The notes below the pieces were generated by a model, which searched no databases, was not told where the DNA came from, and was given only the letters and a program-made list of their open reading frames with translations. 64,000 nt of DNA. Source: Portulaca oleracea. Lineage: Eukaryota > Streptophyta > Magnoliopsida > Caryophyllales > Portulacaceae. This document shows positions 44,496-55,617 of the stretch, in pieces. Position 1 is the first letter of the stretch; each line of letters opens with the position of its first letter. The position numbers were made by a program, and so were the translations under genes. The stretch lies in the NCBI GenBank assembly GCA_029582165.1, contig CM055870.1, positions 17,796,332 through 17,860,331 on the forward strand. Direction: 5' to 3'.

Positions 44496-45132
44496 GGATC
44501 ATGTTATTGTCCAAGGAGAGTGTGTTGTTTAACTGTTAATCTATGGTTGAAAAAGACTTTCACCACCGTATCACTTCTCGTTTAATTGTTTGGTTCCCAA
44601 AAATAACGCATCGCCGCCAGTGAAATTGCGAGTCTGATGCTCGGGAGTTAGAAGCATATCGATTCGATACAATGTAATGTTTCTAGTGGAGCACAGTGGG
44701 CAACAAGATAAGGCAGATCCGAAAAGAATCTAGTAGTGAAGGGTCTAATACAAATCGTGTTGGGCTTTCTTGCATGTAAGATTCACAGTGTCCATCTACG
44801 CAGTGAATTTGCATCATCGCTCAATGCTTTGATGAACCTATGAATCTTACATGCAAGAAAGTCCAACACGATTTGTACTGCACTTTCACTACTAGCTTCT
44901 CTTCGATCCGCCTTATCTTGTTGCCCCACCAGTCGCACATTAGAAACATTGCATCAGACCAATCTGAGACGCTTCTAACTCCCAGCACCGCAGACTCGCC
45001 AATTTCACCTCACAAGCTGCTACTTTGGGAACCAAACAAATAAACAAGAGTTGATCTTGGGCATTGATTAACCTTCTCAACCATACATTATCAGGTTACA
45101 ACACACACTCTCCTTGGACACTAATATGACCC
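44496..45132. mobile_element. Foldback element (637 bp) nested in the MULE
   Basis: The outer ends GGATCATGTTATTGTCCAAG and the reverse complement of the right end, GGGTCATATTAGTGTCCAAG, match, and pairing continues through both arms (about 290 bp each). The inner 36 bp (44750-44785 and 44841-44876) pair with a single G-U-compatible mismatch around a 55-nt loop. It contains no ORF. It lies upstream of the PMD gene start. Confidence 0.8.
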
Positions 45133-45139
45133 AAAACTC

Positions 45140-46394
45140 AACCTCTTTCTTTGACGTATACAACTAACATACTATAACTATACATTAACATAATTATTAT
45201 CCTAACCTACCATCACAAAATAACCTATCCACTTACGTATCAACTGGTTGTTGAGTACCTAAGTTATTAAATGGATGTGACATAACTATTATGTCATCAT
45301 TTGGAGTTATGAGTACATAAATTGACAATTAAGTTGGATTATGAATAAATTACCCATACCAACTATATACGCCAACTTACTTACAAATAACAACCAAAAT
45401 CATCCAAACTCAACATCCTTCTAACACAACTACATATAAACTATTCGGAATATACACTAACCCGTAAACTTAGCCCTACATCACAATTACGATTTTTTTC
45501 TAAGACAATTAATCACTAACATTAACACATGCTTAATCACTAAATAATATTAACGCATCAAATATTAACAACGAATCAATATCACTGATATTAATCACTA
45601 CTAATTGTCATATTAACACATGATTAACATTAATATTAATATTAACAATATTAATTTTCATAACACAATATTAATAATAATAATACAATTAATCACTAAT
45701 AATTATCAAATTAACACATAATTAACTATAATATTCATAATAACAATATTAATAATTATCATATTTAATAATAACAATATTAACTTTAATAAATATAATA
45801 TTTAATTTTTATTTATTATTTAACAATAATCTAATAACAATTATTAACAATAATAATATTAATAACAATTATTATCAATAATAATATTAATAAAAATAAC
45901 AATAACAATATTAATAAACATAACAATAACAATATTAATAAATATAACAATAATAACAATTAATATTAATTTTATTAATATTAAAACAAAAAAATGAAAA
46001 AAAATTTGGGGCAAGTACGAGCGCCGTCGTTGCGGCACCAGATTCGGCATGGCCGCGTGCGTCGGGATCTAAGCGCCGCACGGCGCGTCGTATGTGCGGC
46101 GCGGCATTCCGATGGCTTTTTTTATTTTTTTTCGTTTTTTCGGGCGAAATTTAAATTTACAAAATATAAAACCATAAATTCAAATTACAAATTCGAAACA
46201 TACCTCAAATTCGTTGATTAAATCCCGGTATGAGGGTGGTTTGTGGTGGTTGATGGTTGAGAGCGTTTTTTAGAGAGATAAACTAGAGAGATAGTGGAGA
46301 GTGAAGTTATGAGGTTCAAGGGCGTGGGTTGGAAATATTATGCGAAAGGTGGGCGACAATAGTAAAAAGGGGGGCGACGAAAAGCAAGCGGGGG
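45140..46394. other. A/T-rich arm and right terminus of the MULE, with a second GC-rich island
   Basis: 45460-45990 is almost pure ATTAATAATA-type sequence, matching in composition the left-side intron (40240-40810). A GC-rich, CpG-rich island follows at about 46005-46115 (GAGCGCCGTCGTTGCGGCAC and similar). It is preceded by AAAAAAATTTGGGGC, which recalls the left island border GAAAAAATTGGGGC. The outer 250 bp is a CT-rich leader when read inward and may hold the promoter of the minus-strand PMD gene. Confidence 0.6.
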
Positions 46395-46403
46395 TTTTAT
46401 TTA

Positions 46404-46730
46404 TGGAAAGTGTGGAAAAAAAAGAATTCCTACTTTGATGACATTGGAAAGAAATAATTCGAAATTATAACTTTGTTATGAATGAGTTGAACTTTAATTA
46501 ATATGGTGGTGGCGATATTATACCTGAAACCTTTTACAGTTCAAAAAAAAAGTTAAAAGCATGTTCCACGTGCAATATCGCCACCACCACGTCATTTTTC
46601 GGACGAGTTTTATTAATTAATGGGTGATAAAAATAATATGAGTTAAAGTTCAGTTCATCCATAGCAAAGATGTAAGTTCATATTATGTTTTTCTAATACC
46701 CCAAAGTATAAATTATTTTTTTCCGATTTC
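46404..46730. mobile_element. MITE with long imperfect inverted repeats, abutting the MULE
   Basis: Left arm words TACTTTGATGACATT, AACTTTGTTATGAATGAGTT and GTGGTGGCGATATT are mirrored on the right (TACTTTGGGGTATT, CATCTTTGCTATGGATGAAC and AATATCGCCACCACCAC in the appropriate strands). Borders are approximate because the ends are A/T runs. No ORF of merit. Confidence 0.6.
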
Positions 46731-47159
46731 TCTTTATTTTTTTGGCAAATAGATCTGTTAGGTATAAGCACAGATTTACTGGCGTTAATTTTTACTTGAC
46801 TTTCATGTCCTTTACTTCCGCTCATAAATATAAGTACCATACTAATTTCTAGCAAAATGTGGTTTCTATGACTTGAATTAACCAAAATGTCTTTGTCAAT
46901 ATGCCTTCTCTTTTCTTTTTCTCTCTAGAAAATCATAACCTTCATTTTCTTGGAGGGACTGTCATCGATTCTTTTGTCGATGATAAGCCTCAATTTGATT
47001 GTTTTCTACCCCAATTATTTTGGTTTTACGTTTACGCAAAGAAAGTTAGTCTCTTCTTTTATAAGAGTTTTTAGGGGATTTTGATAGTGAATTAGGGATA
47101 ACTTTGATTGTAAATCTTGATTTATACCCCCTATTTCTCTATTATGCTCAGTGTTATTG
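46731..47159. other. Unassigned A/T-rich spacer
   Basis: No gene, clear repeat border or structured element was recognised in this stretch. Confidence 0.4.
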
Positions 47160-49739
47160 TTTTTGATGAAAACTTGCAGATTTGGGAGAAAAACACCAGT
47201 TTTATGAACATTTCAGGTTGATCCCAGACCACCACAGACCTCCCCTACGGGTGTATGGACCGTGGGATGAATTTCACGACAAACGGAACCAAAACCGAGA
47301 ACCAGTGGCCACCACGGTCTGCCCGTGGAGCTCGCCGCGGTCCGTGTACGGACCGAGGCAGGCTGCGGGTAGGTCGGTTGTTTTTGCTAGTAGAAAGGCG
47401 AAGCAACGACGATTTTTCAGAATTCATTCATTATCTATCATTTTTCCTTCGTTCTTTGGCCGTCAAGGAGAGAAAAGAGAGCCCTAATACTTCCATTTTA
47501 CTCCTCTTCTCCACCATCAAGATTCAAGATCGAATCGATTCAAGAGAAACCAAGATCCAGATTCGCAAAGGAAAGGAGCGACGTTCGCGGAGAAGGTTCC
47601 ACCCCGGGATAGAAAGACTCGATGGGTTGTATTCTTCGTAATTTTATTCTTTCTTTTTGATTTCCTTCTTAGTTTTGAGATTCGATTATGTTGATTGGAA
47701 CTTGCTTCGTGCTTTTCTTGAATATGAGTGAGTAGTTCCTTTGAATTCTAGGGTTTTGCAACCCGAAACAATGTAGTTTGATTTAATATTATTAGTTTGT
47801 GCATGAATTCTTGTTTTGAATCAATATAATTAAGGTTGTGTTTTCCATGTTTATGAGTGTTCTTTAGGCCTGGAATGCTTGTAATTTGAGATTAACCTAA
47901 GAAGTACTAAAAGCTGAATTAGGATAATCTGATTACCAACCTGTCTACCTAGGTTTGCGAAATTTGAGAATGGAGTAGTTGGAGAGTTTCGTGATGGGCA
48001 ATGCTTGAGTTTAGGATGAAAACTTGATGGACAAAAAATGCGAGTTTCGAATATTTCAAGAATGCAAGGATATGGACTTGGCTTACATGAAAACTCCACC
48101 AACCAAGAACTAACTTTGGCTTAAAGGATTAATCCACCAACCAAAGCAACAAACCCACCAAGATTATATAAAGATAAACACCACTAATCTCTAAAGGATT
48201 TGACTTAAATACACCAACATTAACAATGGATAAAGTAATTTAAGACTTGGGAGAAAATTGAGAGCAAGAAGCTTTCAAAGTTTTTTCATCATCCATTATC
48301 AAATTTCTCTATGATTCATTCGTAAAGTTGTCCATTACAAATGAGCTTCTTGGCCCATATATGGATGTCCAAGACACCCCTTTGGCTGCCATACATGGCT
48401 CTAATAAGGAAAAATATGAATACAAAGATAACTTGCTAGAAATGGAAAGATTACACTACAAAGTGACACATTAACTTGATGTATTCCACACTTGACACCT
48501 CATTGAACCTCATACCCAAGTTATCATAGTGAAATGCAGCAAGAATCCATAGCATGACACCTCATATGGCTGGAAAAGCAAGCTAGCAAGTGGCTTGATC
48601 ATCATGATTGCAAACAATGCCAAGAACCGATCAAAAGAATTGTTTCCAACTCCTGCCTGGTTAATAGAGTTCCACGAGGGTGATAAGGCTCAAACTTTAC
48701 GAGCAGAAATATTAATTTTTTTTCAATCAATTTAGGCTCAAGAATCATCCAAAAAGCTTTTGTATTGATCAAGTTATGGCCTTGTGAAGTTGGTGCTGCC
48801 CAGTTGTGCGTCCAGCCTGCACGTCAAAGAAAAACCGCCAAAATCAACCTCTTAATGATCTTATTTGGTCTTCTAACCATCTCCATTGGAAAGATAACAC
48901 CTCAAAATGGTAGGATCACTTGTGCTAAGTGGAGAGAGCACACTTGATCATAATGGAAATTAGCCCAAAATTAGACCAAAAACCGGAATGTTATCTGTCC
49001 CAAATTGTAATAAACAACCCTGGATCTTTTCCAAGCTCCTAATGAACTTAACCCCTAGAACTCTTCAATGTCCCAATAGAAGGCCTTAAGGACAGATCAA
49101 ATAAGGACCAAATGCATTCCTCCAAGGTCCGGGATCTACCTTGAAATGAATACCGCTCCCGATGGTGACTAAAATGATGCTCCAAGGACCCGGATCCACC
49201 TTGAAATGGATCCCACAGCCAAGTTTTAATTGTTGCAAGGGGAGGGAGGCTTCAAGCAAGACAACAACCATAGGTGCATCTAAATCGGTCCGATCCTAAT
49301 ACGGTGCAGTAGTAAACTACGGAATCAATTGGATAACCTGACTTTTAAGACCTTCAATTTTGTTTAACCTAAAAGGCATACGAAAGTTGTTGATTAGGTT
49401 GTTTAGAATAGTTCTATTTAGCATCGAAAGGGCGATGGGATTCAGAGGTTGTCGATTCTTGATTCGTTCTTGAATGTATGATTGTGCAAGCTAGGTTTTA
49501 ATAATCGAACTTGTTGTTAGGTTAGCATCTCCCTAGAAGTCTTTCTCTCTTGATTAGAATCTTTGATTAATTTCCTTGCTTTCTTTAGTCTTAGTTTGTT
49601 CCTAAAAACTTTACAAACCCCAAAAACCTGATTAGCTTAGCAATCGCATTAGAGATTAGTTTATTGAGCTGCTAATTGAGTCCCTATGGGATCGACCTTG
49701 ACGTGCTACTACATACACCGTGCGCTTGCGGCCCTGTCA
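47160..49739 (+). repeat. Gypsy LTR (probable), with an internal unclassified insertion
   Basis: It ends CCTGTCA just before a gypsy-type PBS (TGGCGCCGTTGGCGGGGAC, 49746-49764). The final 450 bp (AGTCCCTATGGGATCGACCT and similar) are typical of LTR ends of plant Athila/Tat gypsy elements. The left part (47200-47870) has the same leader style and a CG-rich palindrome GGTCCGTGTACGGACC. Between about 48045 and 49275 lies sequence of a different character, including a 35-bp near-duplicate (CTCCAAGG...CTTGAAATG at about 49120 and 49180); it is probably a separate insertion. The true 5' border of the LTR is not resolved. Confidence 0.5.
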
Positions 49740-49864
49740 AGTTTTTGGCGCCGTTGGCGGGGACTCTGTCCCTAGCAGTCGGTAAACAAACCTCTTAGGT
49801 TGACTAAGTTGTTTTCTTTTTCTTTTCTTTTATATTTTTTGAAAAAAATTAAAAAAAAAAAGAA

Positions 49865-50775
49865 ATGGCAATTCTTGATTTTCCCCAATTTGAGCCGGGA
49901 ATTATTTTGGTGTTATTTTGAGCGATTACTTGCATGTCCTGTTCCACGTGGTATTGTGCCTGGGAAATCAGATGTTCTTGACATAGTTGCTTTGGGGGTG
50001 AACAGTGAGACTCATACTCTATTAGAGTATTTTTGGTTTCTATTATGCTCAAACTGTTGATGAAGCTTGGAGTTTGCTTGAGTGGCTTGCACGTAATACT
50101 CGTGATTTTGAAATTTCTTATTGTGCATCTAGTTACTCTTTACCCAATCCTTGTGTAACACCCCGGGTATGTGGTTAAAGTGTGGCTTAAAAGGATTAAA
50201 ATGACTACTTATATCACCAAGGTGCACCTTCTTTTATGGTAGCTCATCCGTTGGGAATTCCTCAGTTAAGCGTGTTTGGCTGGGAGTAGTCCAAGGATGG
50301 GTGACCTCCTGGGAAGTTTTCCCAGGCAGCGTGTGAGCGAGGACGAAGCACGCTGGAAAGACTCGTGGTGATTTGTGGGGGAAGTCAACGATCCTTGAAG
50401 TAGTTATCGGTAATGTCCGCAGCCCGGGTGGGGTCGGGGCGTTACACCTTGTGCATCTCATGCTAGATTATATACTCAACCCCATTGTTTTCTCCTTGTC
50501 GTTTGTGTAATTCTCTTGACCATGATGATTCTGCATGCCCTGGTTTAGCCAGACTTGAAATTTTAATAAAGGCAGTGCATGAGTCAATTGATAGGACATT
50601 TGACATGATGCGAAGGTCTAGCCCATCACATGATTCTGACCATAGTTCTAGTTCTTTCAATTTGAATGTTGGATTATGTGATGAGGTTGGGTCTACCACC
50701 CCTTTAGAAGCTAGTCTAGAGGAAACATTTGAGCCTTTTGAGTCATCTTTGCCAACTGTTGCTCCTTGTAAGTGA
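49865..50775 (+). pseudogene. Gypsy gag remnant with zinc-knuckle-like motif, interrupted by Cassandra
   Basis: It follows the PBS. The open segment at 50485-50775 (MFSPCRLCNSLDHDDSACP, then acidic/Ser-rich) has a CX2CX3HX5C zinc-knuckle-like motif as in gag of gypsy elements. The upstream part is frameshifted. The Cassandra solo LTR at 50154-50446 sits in the middle with duplicated CCTTG. Confidence 0.5.
50154..50446 (+). mobile_element. Cassandra TRIM solo LTR with embedded 5S rRNA-like sequence
   Basis: It starts TGTAACACCCCGGG and ends GGTCGGGGCGTTACA. A perfect 5-bp target duplication CCTTG flanks it (50149-50153, 50447-50451). Inside, AGTTAAGCGTGTTTGGC (50264-50280) and GGATGGGTGACCTCCTGGGA (50295-50314) are the intermediate-element and box-C portions of plant 5S rRNA genes, the hallmark of Cassandra LTRs. 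293 bp with no internal domain or second LTR, so a solo LTR left by recombination. Box C is intact, so RNA polymerase III transcription is possible, but no evidence exists here. Confidence 0.92.
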
Positions 50776-50815
50776 AAAATGATACTATGTGGAGCACATG
50801 CTCCAGGAACATGTA

Positions 50816-52136
50816 ATAAATTGTAGGTGGAAAGTCAGATTGGTGGTTAGAGGTTGCAAACAGAGGGATGGACCTGACTACAACGAGATATTTTCTCCTA
50901 TTGTGAGGCATATGCTTATTCGTACCTTACTTGCTTTGTTGCTATATTTGATTTAGAGTTAGAGAAATTGGATGTGAAGTTTGAGTTCCTCTATGGTGAG
51001 TTGGAGAAAGATATATATATATATATATGAGGCAGCTAGAGAGATTTGTTATTCTTGGCAAGGAGGAGCAAGTATGCAGATTGAAGAAGTCTCTATATGG
51101 ACTTAAGTAGGCACCCAAACAGCGGTATAAAAGGCTTGATACCTTTATGATTGGGCAAGGGTACACAAGGAGTAAATATGATAACTGTGTGTACTTCAGG
51201 AAGTTTGCAAATGGGTACTTTATTTACTTACTATTGTATGTTGATGACATGTTGATAGCATCTAGGGACATGTCACTCATCAAGAAGTTGAAGTCTCAAC
51301 TTAGCCAGAAGTTTGAGATGAAAGACCTTGGTGTAACAAACAAGATTTTAGGAAGGAAGATACAAAGATATCGGAAGGTTGGGAAGTTGTTCTTGTCTCA
51401 GAAGAGGTATTTAAAAAAGGTGTTGGACATGCTCAACATGCGAGATTATAAGGCAGTCTCTACTCCCTTAGTTGCTCATTTTAAATTGTCTGGTGAATAC
51501 TGCCCTACATCTGAATTGGAGATTAGGAAAATGTCTAATGTTCTATATGCTAGTACAGTTGGTAGTTTGATGTATGCTATGGTGTGCACTAGACGTGACA
51601 TGTCACATGTAGTAAATATGGTGAGTAGATATATACAGAATCCATGGAAGGAGCATTGAGAATGTGTAAAGTGGATCATTCATTATGTGAAGGGTACTTT
51701 GGAAAAAGACATTGTTTATTACATATGTAGTGTTGTAATGTTTGATGTTAAGGTTATGTGAATGTTGATTATGGTGGACGTCTTGATAGCAGGTGCTATA
51801 TTTCAATATATGTGTTCATATATGTGGAGGGGCATGTCTTGGAAGGCTTCACTTCAGTTTATAGCAGCTCTTTCAACTACTGAAACTAAGTATATTGTTG
51901 CTACTTAGGGATTGAAGGAAGCCACCTGGTTGAAGGGTTTGGTCATAGAGTTTGGTGTGCCACGGAACGAGACTACGATGTATTTAGATAGTCAGAATGT
52001 TATCCATCTTACCAAGAATGACGCTTACCATTCGAAGATCAAACATATTATAGTCAGGTATGACTTCATCAGAGATACAATTACTACAAGGGAGATTGTA
52101 GTGAAGAAAGTTCATACGTCAGAGAATCCTACATAA
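50816..52136 (+). pseudogene. Copia (Tork-like) RT/RNase H remnant
   Basis: The RT start is [20 protein letters not shown] (about 50860). An ATATAT expansion near 51010-51030 breaks the frame. A longer open segment (51147-51659) carries FIYLLLYVDDMLIASRDMSL with the YVDD motif and MKDLGVTNKILGRKIQR. RNase H follows in another frame (EATWLKGLVIEFGVP, YLDSQNVIHLTKNDAYHSKI; 51912-52136). The sequence is closest in style to TNT1/Tork pol. No gag, protease or integrase is present upstream, so it is 5'-truncated. Confidence 0.85.
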
Positions 52137-52302
52137 TGCTAACCAAGCCTTTACCTATTGTTAAGTTTGAGCATTGTTTTAGTGTGTGTTCACATCATAT
52201 GAGAGCCTCTTTTGTGGCCACGTCCTTTGGAGGGGCATGTTAGCAGCGACAATCGATGTGCTTAAGTGGATCGATGAGTCGAATCATGGTCCAAGATGAG
52301 AT

Positions 52303-52600
52303 TGTTGGGTTATGTGGCCCAGTGGATCCTCCTAGGGTCTATCATATATAGGTGTTATTTATTTAACCCTAATTTTCACTGTTATAGTTAGAGTGCCGCC
52401 AGTTTGCCTATTCTTTTTAGAGAGAGAGAGAAGACAACGGTTCCACCCCTTGTAACCCCAAGCTATTGGAGAGTGTGAGAGAGTGATTGAGATTGATTGT
52501 AATCTCTGTTGAAACTGAATCACACATTGTGATTATGATCGCCATGCACTTCTTCTATTTCATAATGGATTGTTTTTTGGCTACCGCTATCGATAATACT
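52303..52600 (+). repeat. Probable 3' LTR of the Tork-like copia remnant
   Basis: TGTTGGGTTATGTGGCCC follows the polypurine-like CCAAGATGAGAT about 165 bp past the RNase H end. A TATATAGG TATA-like box and a GA-rich leader (GAGAGAGAGAAGAC) come next. The 3' border is not defined because no second LTR is present. Confidence 0.5.
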
Positions 52601-52875
52601 CTAAATTCCTTTCACTTTTGTTTCCCAAAAGTAGTTTTGTAAAATCTATTTTTCATTTGAGTGTTTTGGCATAATTAAATAAATGCTTCTACTAAATTTT
52701 AATTGGTTGACGTACCTTTTCAAACTATCTATTATTTATTTATATCTCATTGTTTCAAATTTTTTTATAAGTTACTTATTTGCATTATAGTTATATATGA
52801 TATCATTTAATTGTACAAAATTTTAAATTGTTCAAACTATTTATATATCGTATTAAACTAAATACCATCTTTACT

Positions 52876-53216
52876 AGTCTGTTTGTATTGGGGGTTAAAT
52901 GAGGGGAGGGAAAGGGAGGGGAGGGGAATTGTCTAATTTATAATGTTTGGAAAAACAATTAGAGGGTGAGGGGAGGGGAAGGGAGGGGAACACTTAACCC
53001 CCATTCCCCTCCGTTCCCCTCCATTTTCTTAACCCTCAAAACGAAGGGGAATGAGGGGGAAGGGAAGAATTTTAACACTTGCCCTCCCTTCCCCTTATTA
53101 ATAAATCCAAACAAGGTTAACCCTAATTACCTCCCTTCCCTTCCCCTCCCCTCCCCTCCATTACCTTACCCTCCTTTCCCCTCCCTTCCCTCTCCTAAAT
53201 TGAATCCAAACACACT
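52876..53216. mobile_element. MITE with purine/pyrimidine-rich arms (GGGGAGGGG)
   Basis: The left end AGTCTGTTTGTATTGGGGGT pairs with the reverse complement of the right end, AGTGTGTTTGGATTCAATTT. Both arms continue with GAGGGGAGGGAAAGGGAGGG-type purine runs on opposite strands. 341 bp. An apparent ORF through it is low-complexity. TAC on both sides could be a 3-bp target duplication. Confidence 0.65.
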
Positions 53217-55527
53217 GTACGAGAATAATATAAATAAAAACATTTGTAATGCCCATAAAAAATTTAAATGTCCAATGTCTCATAAATATATGTATGACAT
53301 TGTAACAACGCGCTCCCTAATAGGGGCTGTTAAGGTCAATCTCAACCTAATTAAAGTTGAGAAAGGTAAAAGAAAGGAGAACTTAGAAACTATTTTCTAA
53401 AAATTTCTGAGGAAAATCCGGCAGAGTTCCCTCTGTAATATGACGTTTCTCAGGCTTAAAGCCTTACAACCCTGAAATAAACAAACTAAACCAAAATAGA
53501 ACACAACGGCCACACGCCGAAGCATATCACGAGCCACACGCTTGGATTACAATCTAAATGCATCAACGATCCCAAGCGTTCCAAATACATGTACAATAGA
53601 ATTCAAACTACAAAACAAATACTTTCTGTATACATAAACAACTAGATATACTCGATCTCCAAACAAGCAGTCAGCTCTTAATCTTCATATTGACCTGTAA
53701 GGGGGAGGGAAAAGGGGGTATGAGCAAACCACAACTCAGTGGGTAACTTGTACCCTAGAACAACCATTGAGATTCAAGCAACCTAAGAACGGGAGTCACC
53801 CTAGTTCTGCATTCACAAAGTACAATTAAAAACATAAACGCATCTCTTGGTCACTTTATAATTCCTCAAATAGGAAAATAGGTATAAGGTTTCCATTCAA
53901 GCACCTACATGTCCCGTTTGAGGTAATTAAACAGTCTCATATCTTCCAAATCAACTACAGGGGAATGGGATAGCCTTTTTAGCCATGAAAACAACCAGGA
54001 AACCACCAGAGAAGCATTTCAAGTACTCTAGTGTTCTAGTAGGTCGCAACCAATTCAATACACATCATCTTCCTAACCTAGTGATTCCTCAAGTGAGTCC
54101 TATATTCCATTTAGCCTCCACAATGAATAATTAAGACGGGACTTACACGTAATGCATCAATCTAATTAAAAGACACACTCAAAGGGTTCAAATATCATAT
54201 ATGTAAATCATTAATAACAAAGTAAGTTATTTATGTAAATCACGAGGTTCTTTTCGAAACTTAGTTTGAACACAATTGAATACATTTCATAAACTTAGCA
54301 ATTATCAAGAAGAATACCATTCATACTTCCAAACCTTTCAAAACTAGTCCAAATAAGAATGAAACACCATCAATATTTAAAGAGTAACTCACACATTCAA
54401 AACACGTATTAAAGTTATTCAAATTCCCTTTTCCATCCATTCATAACCAAATATATAAACGTTTCCAATGAATCAACGGTTTAAAATAATCCTTCCTTCT
54501 TTCCGTTATACGAAAATATCGATATGGGCGAAGGGTACTTTCGACACTTTCCAATCGGAACCGGTTCCCCCTTAAGACAGTTAGTTTAACTTCCCGGGAG
54601 TTCTAACGTCAATGGACTTTATATACCTAGCCGATTCGGTTCCCCTTTACAAGTGGTAACCCGACTTTCCAATTAGTCCACAATACCTAGTGCAATACAC
54701 CTAGCCCGAAAACCATTTCAATACTCATATATCGTATAAAAATTCCATATTGAACCGTTCTCATCCAAACCAGCTTTCCAAAAATTAAAATACATACGTT
54801 AAATAGGAAATTAGCTTTCATTCAAATCAAAATCAACTCAACTGGTTAATTTCCACCCTTTTTCCATTTTCGAAATCCAAATATCATAAAGGAGTTCACA
54901 AAACTTCATAATAACCCTTCAAAACATAGAAATCACATATCCATCTTAAACCACACATAAGTATCAAAATCCAAACCATTTCTCAGAATAATACTTCAAA
55001 GAATCATTCAAAACTCAAGTACATAAGTAAGCACGCGTAATTGTGCCCATAAAGTTTGTATAAGTTCATATAATTGGGAGACACATGCACACGAGTACTT
55101 AAGTTCACACATAACGACAATTTAATTTCCATTCACACTAGACTAGGGCGTAAATACAACATATTAAATACCAAACGACCCAACCTCAAACATAAAATCT
55201 CTTTCTTAAAACATACTAGTACTTAGACCCGTGCGTTGCACTGGGTGCAAGTAAACCATACATATTATTGAAAATATTACCAATGTAATATTTAAATGAA
55301 AAAGAAAAAGACAATAATGTAAAATATAAAGAATAGTTTTCTTATTTAAAAGAATAAAAAAAAATAGTGCATAAGAAAAAAAGGAAAAGAAATAAGAGTT
55401 ATTAATGCAAACATACACATTAATGTACACATTAATATTACATGATTTTTTTTTAAAAAAATTAATAGAATCAATTATAAATTTCCCAAAATGTCCTCAT
55501 TAAAATTCACATATTTCGATCCTCACC

Positions 55528-55530
<3 letters not shown>

Positions 55531-55616
<86 letters not shown>
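55531..55616 (+). repeat. Compound (TA)n(TG)n microsatellite
   Basis: About 14 TA units followed by about 29 TG units, uninterrupted at the junction. Alternating purine-pyrimidine DNA of this kind can adopt Z-form or cruciform structures. Confidence 0.95.

Positions 55617-55617
<1 letters not shown>

Larger units (their letters stand above)
39816..46394 (+). mobile_element. Mutator-like element (MULE) carrying transposase and PMD genes
   Basis: A 9-bp direct duplication TTTTATTTA flanks it (39807-39815 and 46395-46403). The ends share inverted sequence: TTGCTTTACGCCGCCCCCCT on the left versus TTGCTTTTCGTCGCCCCCCT (reverse complement of the right end), then TTTTACTAnTGTCGCCC. Similarity of composition continues for about 300 bp as a CT-rich leader. 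The interior encodes, on +, a MULE transposase (39979-41706, broken) and an OTU-like remnant. On - it encodes a Plant Mobile Domain protein (44381-42403, broken). Both genes point inward from opposite ends and both ends have a GC-rich island followed by a very A/T-rich stretch. At 6.6 kb it is large but normal for a coding MULE. Inactivated by stops, frameshifts and loss of part of the catalytic core. Confidence 0.85.

Noticed and set aside
47182..47641. Overlapping ORFs of about 100-128 codons
   Set aside because: They lie in the gypsy LTR leader region, are overlapping and compositionally biased, and show no domain.
50264..50317. Possible 5S rRNA gene
   Set aside because: Only the internal promoter portion matches, and it is embedded in TGTAAC...GTTACA ends with a 5-bp duplication, so it is a Cassandra LTR rather than a functional 5S gene.
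52966..53400. 144-codon Pro/Leu-rich ORF
   Set aside because: It runs through the pyrimidine arm of a MITE and into the next repeat; no start context or homology.
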